Program-made: the position numbers and the translations under genes | NCBI GenBank assembly: GCA_021823365.1 | Contig: JAKAOD010000239.1 | Coordinates: 1 to 5,498 of the forward strand | Origin: Actinomycetes bacterium | GTDB lineage: Bacteria; Actinomycetota; Acidimicrobiia; Acidimicrobiales; Bog-793 | Direction: 5' to 3' | Length of the DNA stretch: 5,498 nt | Part shown: piece after piece, positions 1-5,368 of the stretch | Layout of the letters: every line of letters begins with the position of its first letter | Position numbering within the stretch: the first letter of the stretch is position 1 | The notes under the pieces: generated by a model | Seen by the model: only the letters and a program-made list of their open reading frames with translations | Database searches by the model: none | Told to the model about the DNA's origin: nothing

Positions 1-30
1 CCCCTCCGTGCGTGCCTCGAGGTCCGTCAT
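1..30 (-). CDS. Start of the next gene of the nucleoside operon (partial, leaves the window)
   Basis: An ATG at 30-28 on the minus strand opens ten codons (MTDLEARTEG) that run off the left edge. It lies 21 bases after the deoC stop. The spacer carries GGAG and GGGA purine runs, the latter 5 bases before the ATG, so a ribosome binding site is plausible. The spacing and strand suggest it is co-transcribed with deoC. The peptide is too short to identify. In actinobacteria an aldehyde dehydrogenase often follows deoC and would remove the acetaldehyde made by the aldolase; that is inference from context only. Phosphopentomutase is another candidate. Confidence 0.45.
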   Translation of the reverse strand, partial: MTDLEARTEG

Positions 31-51
31 CTGCGTCCCGTCTCCGCCGCG

Positions 52-1095
52 TCAGTCGATCGAGAAGTGGTCGCGGCCCGAGTAGACGCCCGTGAGCTGC
101 TTCGCTCGCTGCATGAGCAGGTCGTTCAGCAGCGTGGACGCCCCGATGCGCAGCGCGGTCGGGGAGAGCCAGCCCTCGCCCGCCGTCTCGCGGGCGATGA
201 CGAGGTAGGCGATCGCCTCCTTGGCAGTGCGTATCCCTCCCGCCACCTTCACGCCGACGCGGCGGCCGCTCGCATGCAGGAAGTCTCGAGCTGCTGCCAG
301 CAGCACGACGGCGACGGGCCGCGTGGAGGCGGGCGCCACCTTCCCGGTCGACGTCTTGACGAAGTCTGCGCCCGCGAGCATCGCGAGCCAGGCGGCTCGC
401 TGGACGTTGTCGTAGGTGGCCAGCTCCCCGGTCTCGAGGATCACCTTCAGGAGTGCGGAGCCGGTGGCCTCGCGCACGGCCCGCACCTCCTCGTAGACCT
501 GGCCGTAGCGCCCCGAGAGGAAGGCGCCGCGGTCGATCACCATGTCGATCTCCTGCGCACCCGCGTCGAGCGCGTCGCGCACGTCGGCGAGCTTCACCTT
601 CATCGACGCCCGCCCGGAGGGGAACGCGGTCGCGACGGACGCCACCGCGACGGGGCTCCCCGCCAGGTGCCCGACGGCGGCTCCGACGAGGTCGGGGTAC
701 ACGCACACCGCTGCGACGGGCGGCACTTCCGGGTCGGCGGGGTCCGGGCGGCGCGCCTTCGCGCACATCGCGGCGACCTTTCCGGGCGTGTCAGAACCCT
801 CCAGCGTGGTGAGGTCGATCATGGCGATCGCCATCTCGAGCGCCCACATCTTGGCCTCGCGCTTGATCGACCGGGTGGCGAGCGCGGCCGCCCGCGCCTC
901 CGCGCCGACCTGGTCGACGCCTGGGAGGCCGTGGAGCAGCTTTCGCAACGCCGCGTCGGAAGTGACGATGTCTAGGGACCAGGGACCCGCGAGAGGGGTG
1001 GGCACCACGCTCGGCGGCGCTTCGACGCGAGCGGCCGCTCGCTCCCCTTCAGGCACGCGAGACGTCTGGCTGCCCCGCCGTCCGTCTTCCTCCAT
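52..1095 (-). CDS. deoC: Deoxyribose-phosphate aldolase (DERA), long form
   Basis: This cytoplasmic class I aldolase cleaves 2-deoxyribose 5-phosphate into glyceraldehyde 3-phosphate and acetaldehyde, the last step of deoxynucleoside breakdown. With the ATG at 1095 it has 347 residues. Family marks seen: IDLTTLEGSDT (about 93-103), VAAVCVYP (127-134), VASVATAFPSG, EIDMVI with the conserved Asp 184, DFVKTSTGK with the Schiff-base Lys 247, VGVKVAGGIR with the second active-site Lys 283, and RIGAST near the end. From memory it resembles the long DERA of human type (about 318 residues) more than the roughly 220-residue Bacillus type. The first 35 or so residues have no counterpart there, so the start is uncertain. 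GAGG abuts the ATG too closely to be an ideal ribosome binding site, and in-frame GTGs at 1104, 1056 and 1008 are alternatives. It follows add by 44 bases, which include a short AGCCG/CGGCT inverted repeat at 1129-1140. Function is secure; the start is not. Confidence 0.93.
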   Translation of the reverse strand: MEEDGRRGSQTSRVPEGERAAARVEAPPSVVPTPLAGPWSLDIVTSDAALRKLLHGLPGVDQVGAEARAAALATRSIKREAKMWALEMAIAMIDLTTLEGSDTPGKVAAMCAKARRPDPADPEVPPVAAVCVYPDLVGAAVGHLAGSPVAVASVATAFPSGRASMKVKLADVRDALDAGAQEIDMVIDRGAFLSGRYGQVYEEVRAVREATGSALLKVILETGELATYDNVQRAAWLAMLAGADFVKTSTGKVAPASTRPVAVVLLAAARDFLHASGRRVGVKVAGGIRTAKEAIAYLVIARETAGEGWLSPTALRIGASTLLNDLLMQRAKQLTGVYSGRDHFSID

Positions 1096-1139
1096 CCTCG
1101 CCACAGTACTGCTGCCTGGCGACGCCGCAGCCGGGCGGC

Positions 1140-2246
1140 TCACGAGGCACCGGCCGCGACGCGAGCCGCGGCGAAGCCCGGCTTGATCACGTCGTTGATG
1201 AGCTGCAGGCGCTCGTCGAAGTGTGCGAACGCGCTCTTCATCGCGTTCAGCGTCAGCCACTCGATGTCGTGCCAGCCGTAGCCGAAGGCTCGTGCCACGC
1301 CGTGCAGCTCCGAGGAGACGGTGACGCCGCTCATGAGGCGGTTGTCCGTGTTCACCGACACGCGGAAGAACAACGAGCGCAGAAGTCCGATCGGATGCTC
1401 CGACAGGGAAGGAACGACTCCCGTCTGCACGTTGGACGTCGGGCACATCTCGAGCGGCACCCTGCGATCGCGGACGTAGCTCGCGAGACGTCCGAGAGAG
1501 ACCGACCCGTCGGGGCGCCGCTCGATGTCGTCGAGGATGCGGACTCCGTGGCCCAGCCGGTCCGCTCCGCAGATCTGCAGCGCCTCCCAGATCGACGGCA
1601 AGCCGAAACCCTCTCCGGCGTGGATCGTGATGTGGAAGTTCTCTCGCCCGACCAGCTGGAACGCGGCGAGGTGCTCGGTCGGAGGGCTGCCCTTCTCGGC
1701 CCCTGCGATGTCGAAGCCGACGACGCCGTCGTCGCGGTAGCGCACCGCGAGCTCGGCGATCTCGAGCGAACGCGCCGCGGTCCTCATCGCGGTCAGCAGC
1801 GCGTAGATGCGGATCCCGCGCCCCTCGCTCCCCTGGCGGAACCCTTCCAGGACGGCTTCGACGACCTCGGCCTCAGAGAGCCCCTTCGCGGTGTGCAACT
1901 CGGGGGCGAAGCGGACCTCGGCATAGACGACGCCGTCATCGGCGAGGTCCTCGGCACACTCGGCGGCCACACGCACGAGCGCCTCGCGCGTCTGCATCAC
2001 GGCGACCGTGTGCGCGAACCCCTCGAGGTAGAGGCCGAGGTCGCCACGTGCAGCCCCTGCCCGGAACCAGTCCGCCAGCTCGCCCACGTCGGTGGTCGGC
2101 AGGCCGCGCAGGTGGGTCTCCCGGGCAAGGTCGACGACCGTCTGGGGGCGGAGCCCGCCGTCGAGGTGATCGTGGAGCACGACCTTCGGGACGCGCCGGA
2201 TCTCCTCGAGCGTCGGCACCGCGACCGGCGCGCCCGCGGTTCTCAC
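1140..2246 (-). CDS. add: Adenosine deaminase
   Basis: This zinc hydrolase of the amidohydrolase fold deaminates adenosine and deoxyadenosine to inosine and deoxyinosine. The 368 residues are close to the family norm (about 330-365). Motifs in order: HDHLDGG with zinc ligands His 25 and His 27, the substrate-recognition stretch [10 protein letters not shown] (109-118), HAGEGFG with zinc ligand His 209 and catalytic Glu 212, LGHGVR with His 233, [10 protein letters not shown] (267-276), and [11 protein letters not shown] with zinc ligand Asp 301. The residue after Asp 301 is Asn, whereas mammalian ADA has a second Asp; I recall TDN as usual in actinobacterial enzymes. The GTG start at 2246 shares GTGA with the deoA stop and has GAGGTGAT about 6 bases upstream. 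No other start lies near the N-terminus. The open frame continues upstream through deoA, but only as a GC-rich shadow. Third enzyme gene of the operon. Confidence 0.95.
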   Translation of the reverse strand: MRTAGAPVAVPTLEEIRRVPKVVLHDHLDGGLRPQTVVDLARETHLRGLPTTDVGELADWFRAGAARGDLGLYLEGFAHTVAVMQTREALVRVAAECAEDLADDGVVYAEVRFAPELHTAKGLSEAEVVEAVLEGFRQGSEGRGIRIYALLTAMRTAARSLEIAELAVRYRDDGVVGFDIAGAEKGSPPTEHLAAFQLVGRENFHITIHAGEGFGLPSIWEALQICGADRLGHGVRILDDIERRPDGSVSLGRLASYVRDRRVPLEMCPTSNVQTGVVPSLSEHPIGLLRSLFFRVSVNTDNRLMSGVTVSSELHGVARAFGYGWHDIEWLTLNAMKSAFAHFDERLQLINDVIKPGFAAARVAAGAS

Positions 2247-3553
2247 TGGCGGATCACCTCGAGCACGAGGGGCCGGGGAGCCGGAGGCTCGGGGCCGATC
2301 TCGACGGCATCTTCGAGCTGCTCGGCGACCGGGCCGAGCCGACCCGGCTCGTCGCTCCGGAGCTCGAGCAGCGGATCGCCGGGCTCGACCGGCTCGCCGG
2401 ACCTCCGCAGGCAGACGACGCCGGCGGCGGCGCTCACCGGGTCCTCCAGCTTCGTGCGCCCCGCCCCTAGCCGCCACGCGCCCTCGCCGATCCGCCGGGC
2501 GTCCATGGCACGGACGAAACCCGGAGCCCGGGCGGTGACGAGGGTTCGGTGCCGGGCGGTCGGGAGCGGTGCGTCGGGGTCGCCTGTCTGGGCGCGGACC
2601 ATCTCGCGGAAGACCGACAGCGCCCGTCCGTCGTCCAGCGCCGCGCGGAGCTCGCGCTCCGGGTCCGCCGCAGCGGCGATCTCCAAGCCGGCAAGGCTCG
2701 CCATCTCGGCGCCGAGGGTCACGACGAGCTCGACGAGGTCCTCCGGGCCCCGGCCCGAGAGGGTCGCCACCGACTCCTCCACCTCGACGCCGTTCCCGAC
2801 CGCTCGCCCGAGCGGCTCGTCCATCTGCGTGAGCAGCGCGGTCATCCGTAACCCGTGCTCCGTCCCGATGGCGACCATCGTCTCGCCCAGCTGCCGGGCG
2901 CGGTCGAGGTCCTGCATGAACGCGCCGGAGCCGACCTTCACGTCGAGGACCAGCGCGGCGGTGCCTTCCGCGAGCTTCTTGGACATGATCGAGCTGGCGA
3001 TGAGGGGAACCGACTCGACGGTCGCAGTGACGTCGCGCAGCGCGTAGAGCCTCCTGTCGGCCGGTGCGAGCCCCGGCCCTGCAGCGCAGATCACGCAGCC
3101 CACTCGCTCGAGGACCGAGCGGACCTCGGAGGGGGAGAGGTCGCTGCGGAACCCGGGGATCGCCTCGAGCTTGTCGAGCGTGCCGCCGGTGTGGCCGAGG
3201 CCCCGCCCGGAGAGCTGCGGCACGCACGCGCCCACGCTCGCAAGGAGCGGCGCGAGGACGAGGGAGACCTTGTCCCCCACGCCGCCCGTCGAGTGCTTGT
3301 CCACGGTCGGACGCGACAGTCCCTCGAGGTGGAGCCGGTCGCCCGAGGCGACCATCGCAGCGGTCAGGCGCCCGAGCTCGGCGCGGTCGAGCCCGTTCAA
3401 GAAGACGGCCATCAAGAACGCGGCCATCTGGTAGTCGGGCACGCGGCCTGCGGCGTAGGTGCCGATCAGCCAATCGATCTCCTCGCCGTCGAGCCGTCCG
3501 CCGTCGCGCTTGCGACGGATGAGCTCGACCATCTCGTGGGTCCGGGAAGTCAC
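2243..3553 (-). CDS. deoA: Thymidine phosphorylase / pyrimidine-nucleoside phosphorylase
   Basis: This enzyme phosphorolyses thymidine, deoxyuridine and possibly uridine to the free base and (deoxy)ribose 1-phosphate in the cytoplasm. The 436 residues match the family length (about 430-440). Seen: N-terminal helical domain (about 1-65), phosphate-binding [10 protein letters not shown] (86-95), the family signature [16 protein letters not shown] (115-130), substrate-contacting Arg 173, Ser 188 and Lys 192 in [28 protein letters not shown] context, [10 protein letters not shown] (204-213), and the C-terminal domain with [10 protein letters not shown] (362-371). The C-terminal half looks more like the Gram-positive pyrimidine-nucleoside phosphorylase (pdp) than E. 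coli DeoA, so use of uridine cannot be excluded. The GTG at 3553 shares GTGA with the cdd stop and has GGAG 7 bases upstream; an in-frame ATG seven codons later is a weaker alternative. Translation is probably coupled to cdd. Confidence 0.94.
   Translation of the reverse strand: MTSRTHEMVELIRRKRDGGRLDGEEIDWLIGTYAAGRVPDYQMAAFLMAVFLNGLDRAELGRLTAAMVASGDRLHLEGLSRPTVDKHSTGGVGDKVSLVLAPLLASVGACVPQLSGRGLGHTGGTLDKLEAIPGFRSDLSPSEVRSVLERVGCVICAAGPGLAPADRRLYALRDVTATVESVPLIASSIMSKKLAEGTAALVLDVKVGSGAFMQDLDRARQLGETMVAIGTEHGLRMTALLTQMDEPLGRAVGNGVEVEESVATLSGRGPEDLVELVVTLGAEMASLAGLEIAAAADPERELRAALDDGRALSVFREMVRAQTGDPDAPLPTARHRTLVTARAPGFVRAMDARRIGEGAWRLGAGRTKLEDPVSAAAGVVCLRRSGEPVEPGDPLLELRSDEPGRLGPVAEQLEDAVEIGPEPPAPRPLVLEVIRQ
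2253..2260 (-). promoter_or_regulatory. Ribosome binding site of add, inside the deoA end
   Basis: GAGGTGAT on the minus strand ends 6 bases before the GTG at 2246 and closely matches the anti-Shine-Dalgarno complement. It encodes part of the deoA C-terminus (Leu-Glu-Val-Ile) and fixes the unusual GTG start of add. Confidence 0.75.
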
Positions 3554-4005
3554 CGCGTGACTCCGCTCTCACCGCCGGCGCTCTCGGCCGTCTCACGTCG
3601 GGCGTCGACGTCACCTGGACCGAACGCGCCGGGAAGGAGGGCACCCAGGGTCATCGGGCCGGCGCCTTCGCCGCCGTCCACGAGGACCCCGCCCCCGCCA
3701 GCCTCGAACAACAGCTGCCGGCACCGGCCGCAGGGTGCGAGCGGTTGGCCGTCGCCGGCCACGATGCTCACCGCGACGAGGCGCGATCCGCCGCTCATGT
3801 GCAGCGCGGAGACGAGACCGCACTCCGCGCAGAGGGTGAGGCCGTAGGAGGCGTTCTCGACGTTGCAGCCGGTCACCATCTGGCCGGCCTCCGTGAGGCC
3901 GGCGGCGCCGACACGGAGCCGGGAGTACGGCGCATACGACCGCGCCGCGGCTGCCGAGGCATGGTCCCGCAATACGGCCCAGTCGACCGTCAGCGCCTCC
4001 GCCAC
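3550..4005 (-). CDS. cdd: Cytidine deaminase
   Basis: This zinc enzyme deaminates cytidine and deoxycytidine to uridine and deoxyuridine, feeding the phosphorylase encoded next. It is the short tetrameric type: 151 residues against about 130-136 for the Bacillus enzyme. Seen: [12 protein letters not shown] (24-35, substrate-binding region), NVENASYG (48-55), CAE with zinc ligand Cys 59 and catalytic Glu 61, and PCGRC with zinc ligands Cys 92 and Cys 95. The last 20 or so residues ([20 protein letters not shown]) form a polar tail beyond the conserved fold and carry the deoA ribosome binding site. The GTG at 4005 is chosen because a near-perfect GGAGGAGGT lies 5 bases upstream and the family homology begins just after it; the open frame extends further upstream without support. 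It is the first gene of the operon. Confidence 0.95.
   Translation of the reverse strand: MAEALTVDWAVLRDHASAAAARSYAPYSRLRVGAAGLTEAGQMVTGCNVENASYGLTLCAECGLVSALHMSGGSRLVAVSIVAGDGQPLAPCGRCRQLLFEAGGGGVLVDGGEGAGPMTLGALLPGAFGPGDVDARRETAESAGGESGVTR
3561..3564 (-). promoter_or_regulatory. Ribosome binding site of deoA, inside the cdd end
   Basis: GGAG on the minus strand sits 7 bases before the GTG at 3553. It lies in the coding sequence for the cdd C-terminal tail and supports the overlapping GTG over the downstream ATG. Confidence 0.6.
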
Positions 4006-4010
4006 GTCGG

Positions 4011-4019
4011 ACCTCCTCC
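4011..4019 (-). promoter_or_regulatory. Strong ribosome binding site of cdd
   Basis: GGAGGAGGT on the minus strand, 5 bases before the GTG at 4005. It is the strongest Shine-Dalgarno match in the window, as fits the first gene of the operon, and it decides the cdd start. Confidence 0.85.
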
Positions 4020-4032
4020 GCTCGAAGCTCCC

Positions 4033-4038
4033 AGGGTA
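4033..4038 (-). promoter_or_regulatory. Possible -10 box of the nucleoside operon
   Basis: TACCCT on the minus strand fits the actinobacterial TANNNT pattern and would place a transcript start near 4026, about 20 bases before the cdd GTG. No good -35 hexamer is seen at 16-18 bases upstream; that position is overlapped by the inverted repeat at 4048-4064. This is a weak call made by eye. Confidence 0.3.
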
Positions 4039-4047
4039 GCGACGATG

Positions 4048-4064
4048 CTCGGGACACACCCGAG
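4048..4064. promoter_or_regulatory. Inverted repeat in the cdd promoter region (possible operator)
   Basis: CTCGGG and CCCGAG are perfect 6-base inverted arms around ACACA. The repeat overlaps the expected -35 region of the cdd promoter, the right place for a repressor site. No regulator gene is in the window, and six-base GC-rich arms can arise by chance. Confidence 0.35.
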
Positions 4065-4120
4065 AAGGTGGCCGCACCCGGGCGCGCCGGCAGGCAGGTG
4101 GTGCGAGCGCGTGCCGGCGA

Positions 4121-4132
4121 ACCTCGGGAGGT
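4121..4132. promoter_or_regulatory. Short palindrome ahead of the PPOX-family gene
   Basis: ACCTC-GG-GAGGT is a perfect 5-base inverted repeat with a 2-base centre, ending 15 bases before the GTG at 4148. It may be an operator for the rightward gene. Its GGGAGG lies too far from the start to be an ordinary ribosome binding site. Chance occurrence is possible. Confidence 0.25.
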
Positions 4133-4147
4133 GTAGACCGTAGAGCC

Positions 4148-4558
4148 GTGCCGCTCGTCCCCGAGTCCCATCGCGACCTTCTCGACGCCGATGTCGCGAC
4201 CCTCGCCACCGTCGGCCCCGACGGGACTCCCCAGCTCACCGAGGTGTGGTTCCTCAGGGACGACGACGAGGAGCGTCCCGTCGCGATCTCCCTCAGCACC
4301 GCACGCCAGAAGACGAGGAACCTCCGAAGAGACCCGAGATGCTCGCTCTTGGTGCTCGACCTGGCAGTGCCACAGCGTTACCTCGAGATCCGGGGCGACG
4401 CGGAGATCGAGCCCGACGACGAGTACCTCTTCGCGGATCGCTTCGGGGCCAAGTACGGCGCAGACCTTCGAGCGTTCGACCCCCCCGGAGCGACGCGGGT
4501 CGTCGTGCGGATACGCGCCGAGCGGATCAACGCGGTCGACATGCGCCGCCAAGGCTGA
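4148..4558 (+). CDS. PPOX-class split-barrel protein, probably F420- or flavin-dependent
   Basis: A 136-residue protein of the pyridoxamine-5'-phosphate-oxidase-like split beta-barrel superfamily; members bind F420, FMN or heme, usually as dimers, and reduce varied substrates. Seen: an N-terminal strand VATLATVGPDGTPQLTEVWF (16-35), the cofactor-site pattern ARQKTRNLRRDPRCSLLV (52-69), a strand YLEIRGDAEIE (78-88), and the closing strand TRVVVRIRAERINAV (116-130). The pattern K-T-R-N-L-R-R-D-P is like that of actinobacterial F420-dependent members such as Rv1155. The substrate is unknown. The GTG at 4148 is the only sensible start and has no Shine-Dalgarno sequence at a usual distance, so a leaderless transcript is possible; TAGACC at 4134-4139 is a weak -10 candidate for that. 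The gene is divergent from the nucleoside operon and I see no functional link to it. Confidence 0.85.
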   Translation: MPLVPESHRDLLDADVATLATVGPDGTPQLTEVWFLRDDDEERPVAISLSTARQKTRNLRRDPRCSLLVLDLAVPQRYLEIRGDAEIEPDDEYLFADRFGAKYGADLRAFDPPGATRVVVRIRAERINAVDMRRQG

Positions 4559-4632
4559 TCTGGTCCCATCGCCCTCGGCAACCTCCGGCATCTTCAGTTG
4601 ACCGGCGACCGGGCCGGCGACGTCCCATCCCG

Positions 4633-4659
4633 TTGGGTCCCGACCCCTCTCGATATCCT
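4633..4659 (+). promoter_or_regulatory. Possible promoter of the RDD-family gene
   Basis: TTGGGT at 4633-4638 and TATCCT at 4654-4659 resemble -35 and -10 boxes with a 15-base spacer, shorter than ideal. A start near 4666 would leave a leader of about 38 bases. The rest of the 4559-4703 spacer holds no clear terminator; TTGACC at 4598 has no -10 partner, and an 8-base direct repeat CCGGCGAC occurs at 4602 and 4614. Confidence 0.3.
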
Positions 4660-4691
4660 GGCGCAGCGGTCGACAAGGCGTAGCCGCTCGC

Positions 4692-4698
4692 AGGAGGT
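4692..4698 (+). promoter_or_regulatory. Ribosome binding site of the RDD-family gene
   Basis: AGGAGGT lies 5 bases before the GTG at 4704 and settles that start against the downstream in-frame alternatives. Confidence 0.8.
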
Positions 4699-4703
4699 GG
4701 CCC

Positions 4704-5327
4704 GTGACCACAGCGGATCTGCCCAGCCGTTCTGAGCCGCCTCCGAATGCGCCGCCTCCGATTGCGCCGCCGTACCCGCCCGGCAGCTACCCGCCGCCGT
4801 ACCCGCCCGGCAGCTACCCGCCGCCGTACCCGCCCGGCAGCTACCCGGCGCCGCCGTACCCGACCGGCAGCTACCCGGCGCCGCCGTACCCGCCCGGCAG
4901 CTACCCGGCGCCTGCCTCGGAGTACGGGCCACCACCCATTCGCGGGGTGCCGCCTCTTCCGCCGGGGGTGACCCTCGCTCCGGTCGGGAGACGGGTCGGC
5001 GCGTACTTCCTCGCGATCCTGCTCGTGATCGTGACGCTGGTGATCGGCTACATCATCTGGGGTCTGCTGGCCTGGAGGCGCGGCACGTCACCCGCGCTCT
5101 CGGTCCTGAAGATGCGTTGCGTCAAGGTGAGCGACGGCACGAAGGCCACGTTCGGCACCATGGCGCTGCGGAACATCGTCGGCGGCATCCTCGAGGGCAT
5201 CCTCGGGTGGATCACCGAGCTCGTGTCTCTCGTCTTGTTCTTCGGCCGCGACGACCACCGCTGCCTGCACGACCTCATCGGCGGCACGGTCGTGGTCTTC
5301 GACCCGCAGGGGCGGCTCGACGCCTGA
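4704..5327 (+). CDS. RDD-family membrane protein with proline/tyrosine repeat N-terminus
   Basis: A 207-residue membrane protein of unknown function. Residues 1-90 are proline-rich and probably disordered, with five YPP(T)GSY repeats at 24-65. The RDD-like domain follows: GRRVGAY (95-101), a first membrane helix about 99-122, WRRGTSPALSVLKMRCVKVSDG (124-145), ATFGTMALRNIVG (148-160), a second hydrophobic stretch about 158-180, and the closing FGRDDHRCLHDLIGGTVVV (180-198). The closing LHDLIGGTVVV and the link sequence resembling GQTPGKxLLGMRVV are the main grounds for the call. It is atypical: RDD domains commonly have two helices before the link, with an Asp in the first, whereas here there is one helix and Ala 104 where an Asp might be expected. 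Relatives of this shorter form seem to exist in actinobacteria. The GTG start has a strong ribosome binding site. The repeats presumably lie in the cytoplasm, but topology was not computed. No role can be given. Confidence 0.85.
   Translation: MTTADLPSRSEPPPNAPPPIAPPYPPGSYPPPYPPGSYPPPYPPGSYPAPPYPTGSYPAPPYPPGSYPAPASEYGPPPIRGVPPLPPGVTLAPVGRRVGAYFLAILLVIVTLVIGYIIWGLLAWRRGTSPALSVLKMRCVKVSDGTKATFGTMALRNIVGGILEGILGWITELVSLVLFFGRDDHRCLHDLIGGTVVVFDPQGRLDA
4767..4910 (+). repeat. In-frame tandem repeat array, five units of 27/30 bases
   Basis: The 18-base core from TAC to TAC, coding YPPGSY, begins at 4773, 4800, 4827, 4857 and 4887. The first two intervals are 27 bases; the last two are 30, owing to an extra GCG (Ala) codon between units. 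The cores are identical except that the fourth has ACC (Thr) for CCC (Pro). The reading frame is kept throughout. Near identity at DNA level indicates recent expansion by slippage or recombination. Confidence 0.95.
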
Positions 5328-5343
5328 GCACCGTCGCGGCAAC

Positions 5344-5361
5344 GCCCGGGACGCCCCGGGC
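5344..5361. terminator. GC-rich hairpin in the convergent gap, possible two-way terminator
   Basis: GCCCGGG and CCCGGGC form a perfect 7-base stem around ACGC, 17 bases after the RDD gene stop and 8 bases beyond the stop of the leftward partial gene. There is no T-run on either side. Its position between converging genes fits a bidirectional terminator of the T-poor kind found in high-GC genomes. Confidence 0.5.
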
Positions 5362-5368
5362 CGACCGC

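Noticed and set aside
1129..1140. AGCCG-GG-CGGCT inverted repeat just after the add stop, as a terminator.
   Set aside because: The 2-base loop is too tight, there is no T-run, and deoC follows within 44 bases on the same strand.
1096..1446. Extension of the deoC frame upstream to 1446.
   Set aside because: It overlaps add in another frame, is Arg-rich and shows no DERA features.
1221..3047. A 608-codon plus-strand open frame across add and deoA, and other long plus-strand frames at 67-975 and 2855-3847.
   Set aside because: They are antisense to clearly identified enzymes and have GC-driven composition with no recognisable domain.
1140..3644. An 834-codon minus-strand open frame that would fuse adenosine deaminase to a long N-terminal region.
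   Set aside because: Upstream of 2246 the residues are Arg/Gly/Pro/Ala-rich shadow of deoA in another frame. The GTG at 2246 has a strong ribosome binding site and a normal family length.
4563..4629. Two copies of GTCCCATC (4563 and 4622) and of CCGGCGAC (4602 and 4614) in the spacer before the RDD gene.
   Set aside because: Eight-base direct repeats in GC-rich DNA are expected by chance, and they are not placed symmetrically about the candidate promoter.
3611..4711. A 366-codon minus-strand open frame antisense to the PPOX-family gene and overlapping cdd.
   Set aside because: Both underlying genes have clear family motifs in other frames; this frame shows none.
4767..4910. Repeat array considered as a CRISPR or regulatory iteron array.
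   Set aside because: Units are contiguous without unique spacers, keep the reading frame and encode a simple Pro/Tyr/Gly/Ser repeat.
4594..4935. Minus-strand frame with repeated GSCRAGTAA-like units.
   Set aside because: It is the antisense reading of the RDD repeat array; the plus-strand frame has the ribosome binding site and the membrane domain.
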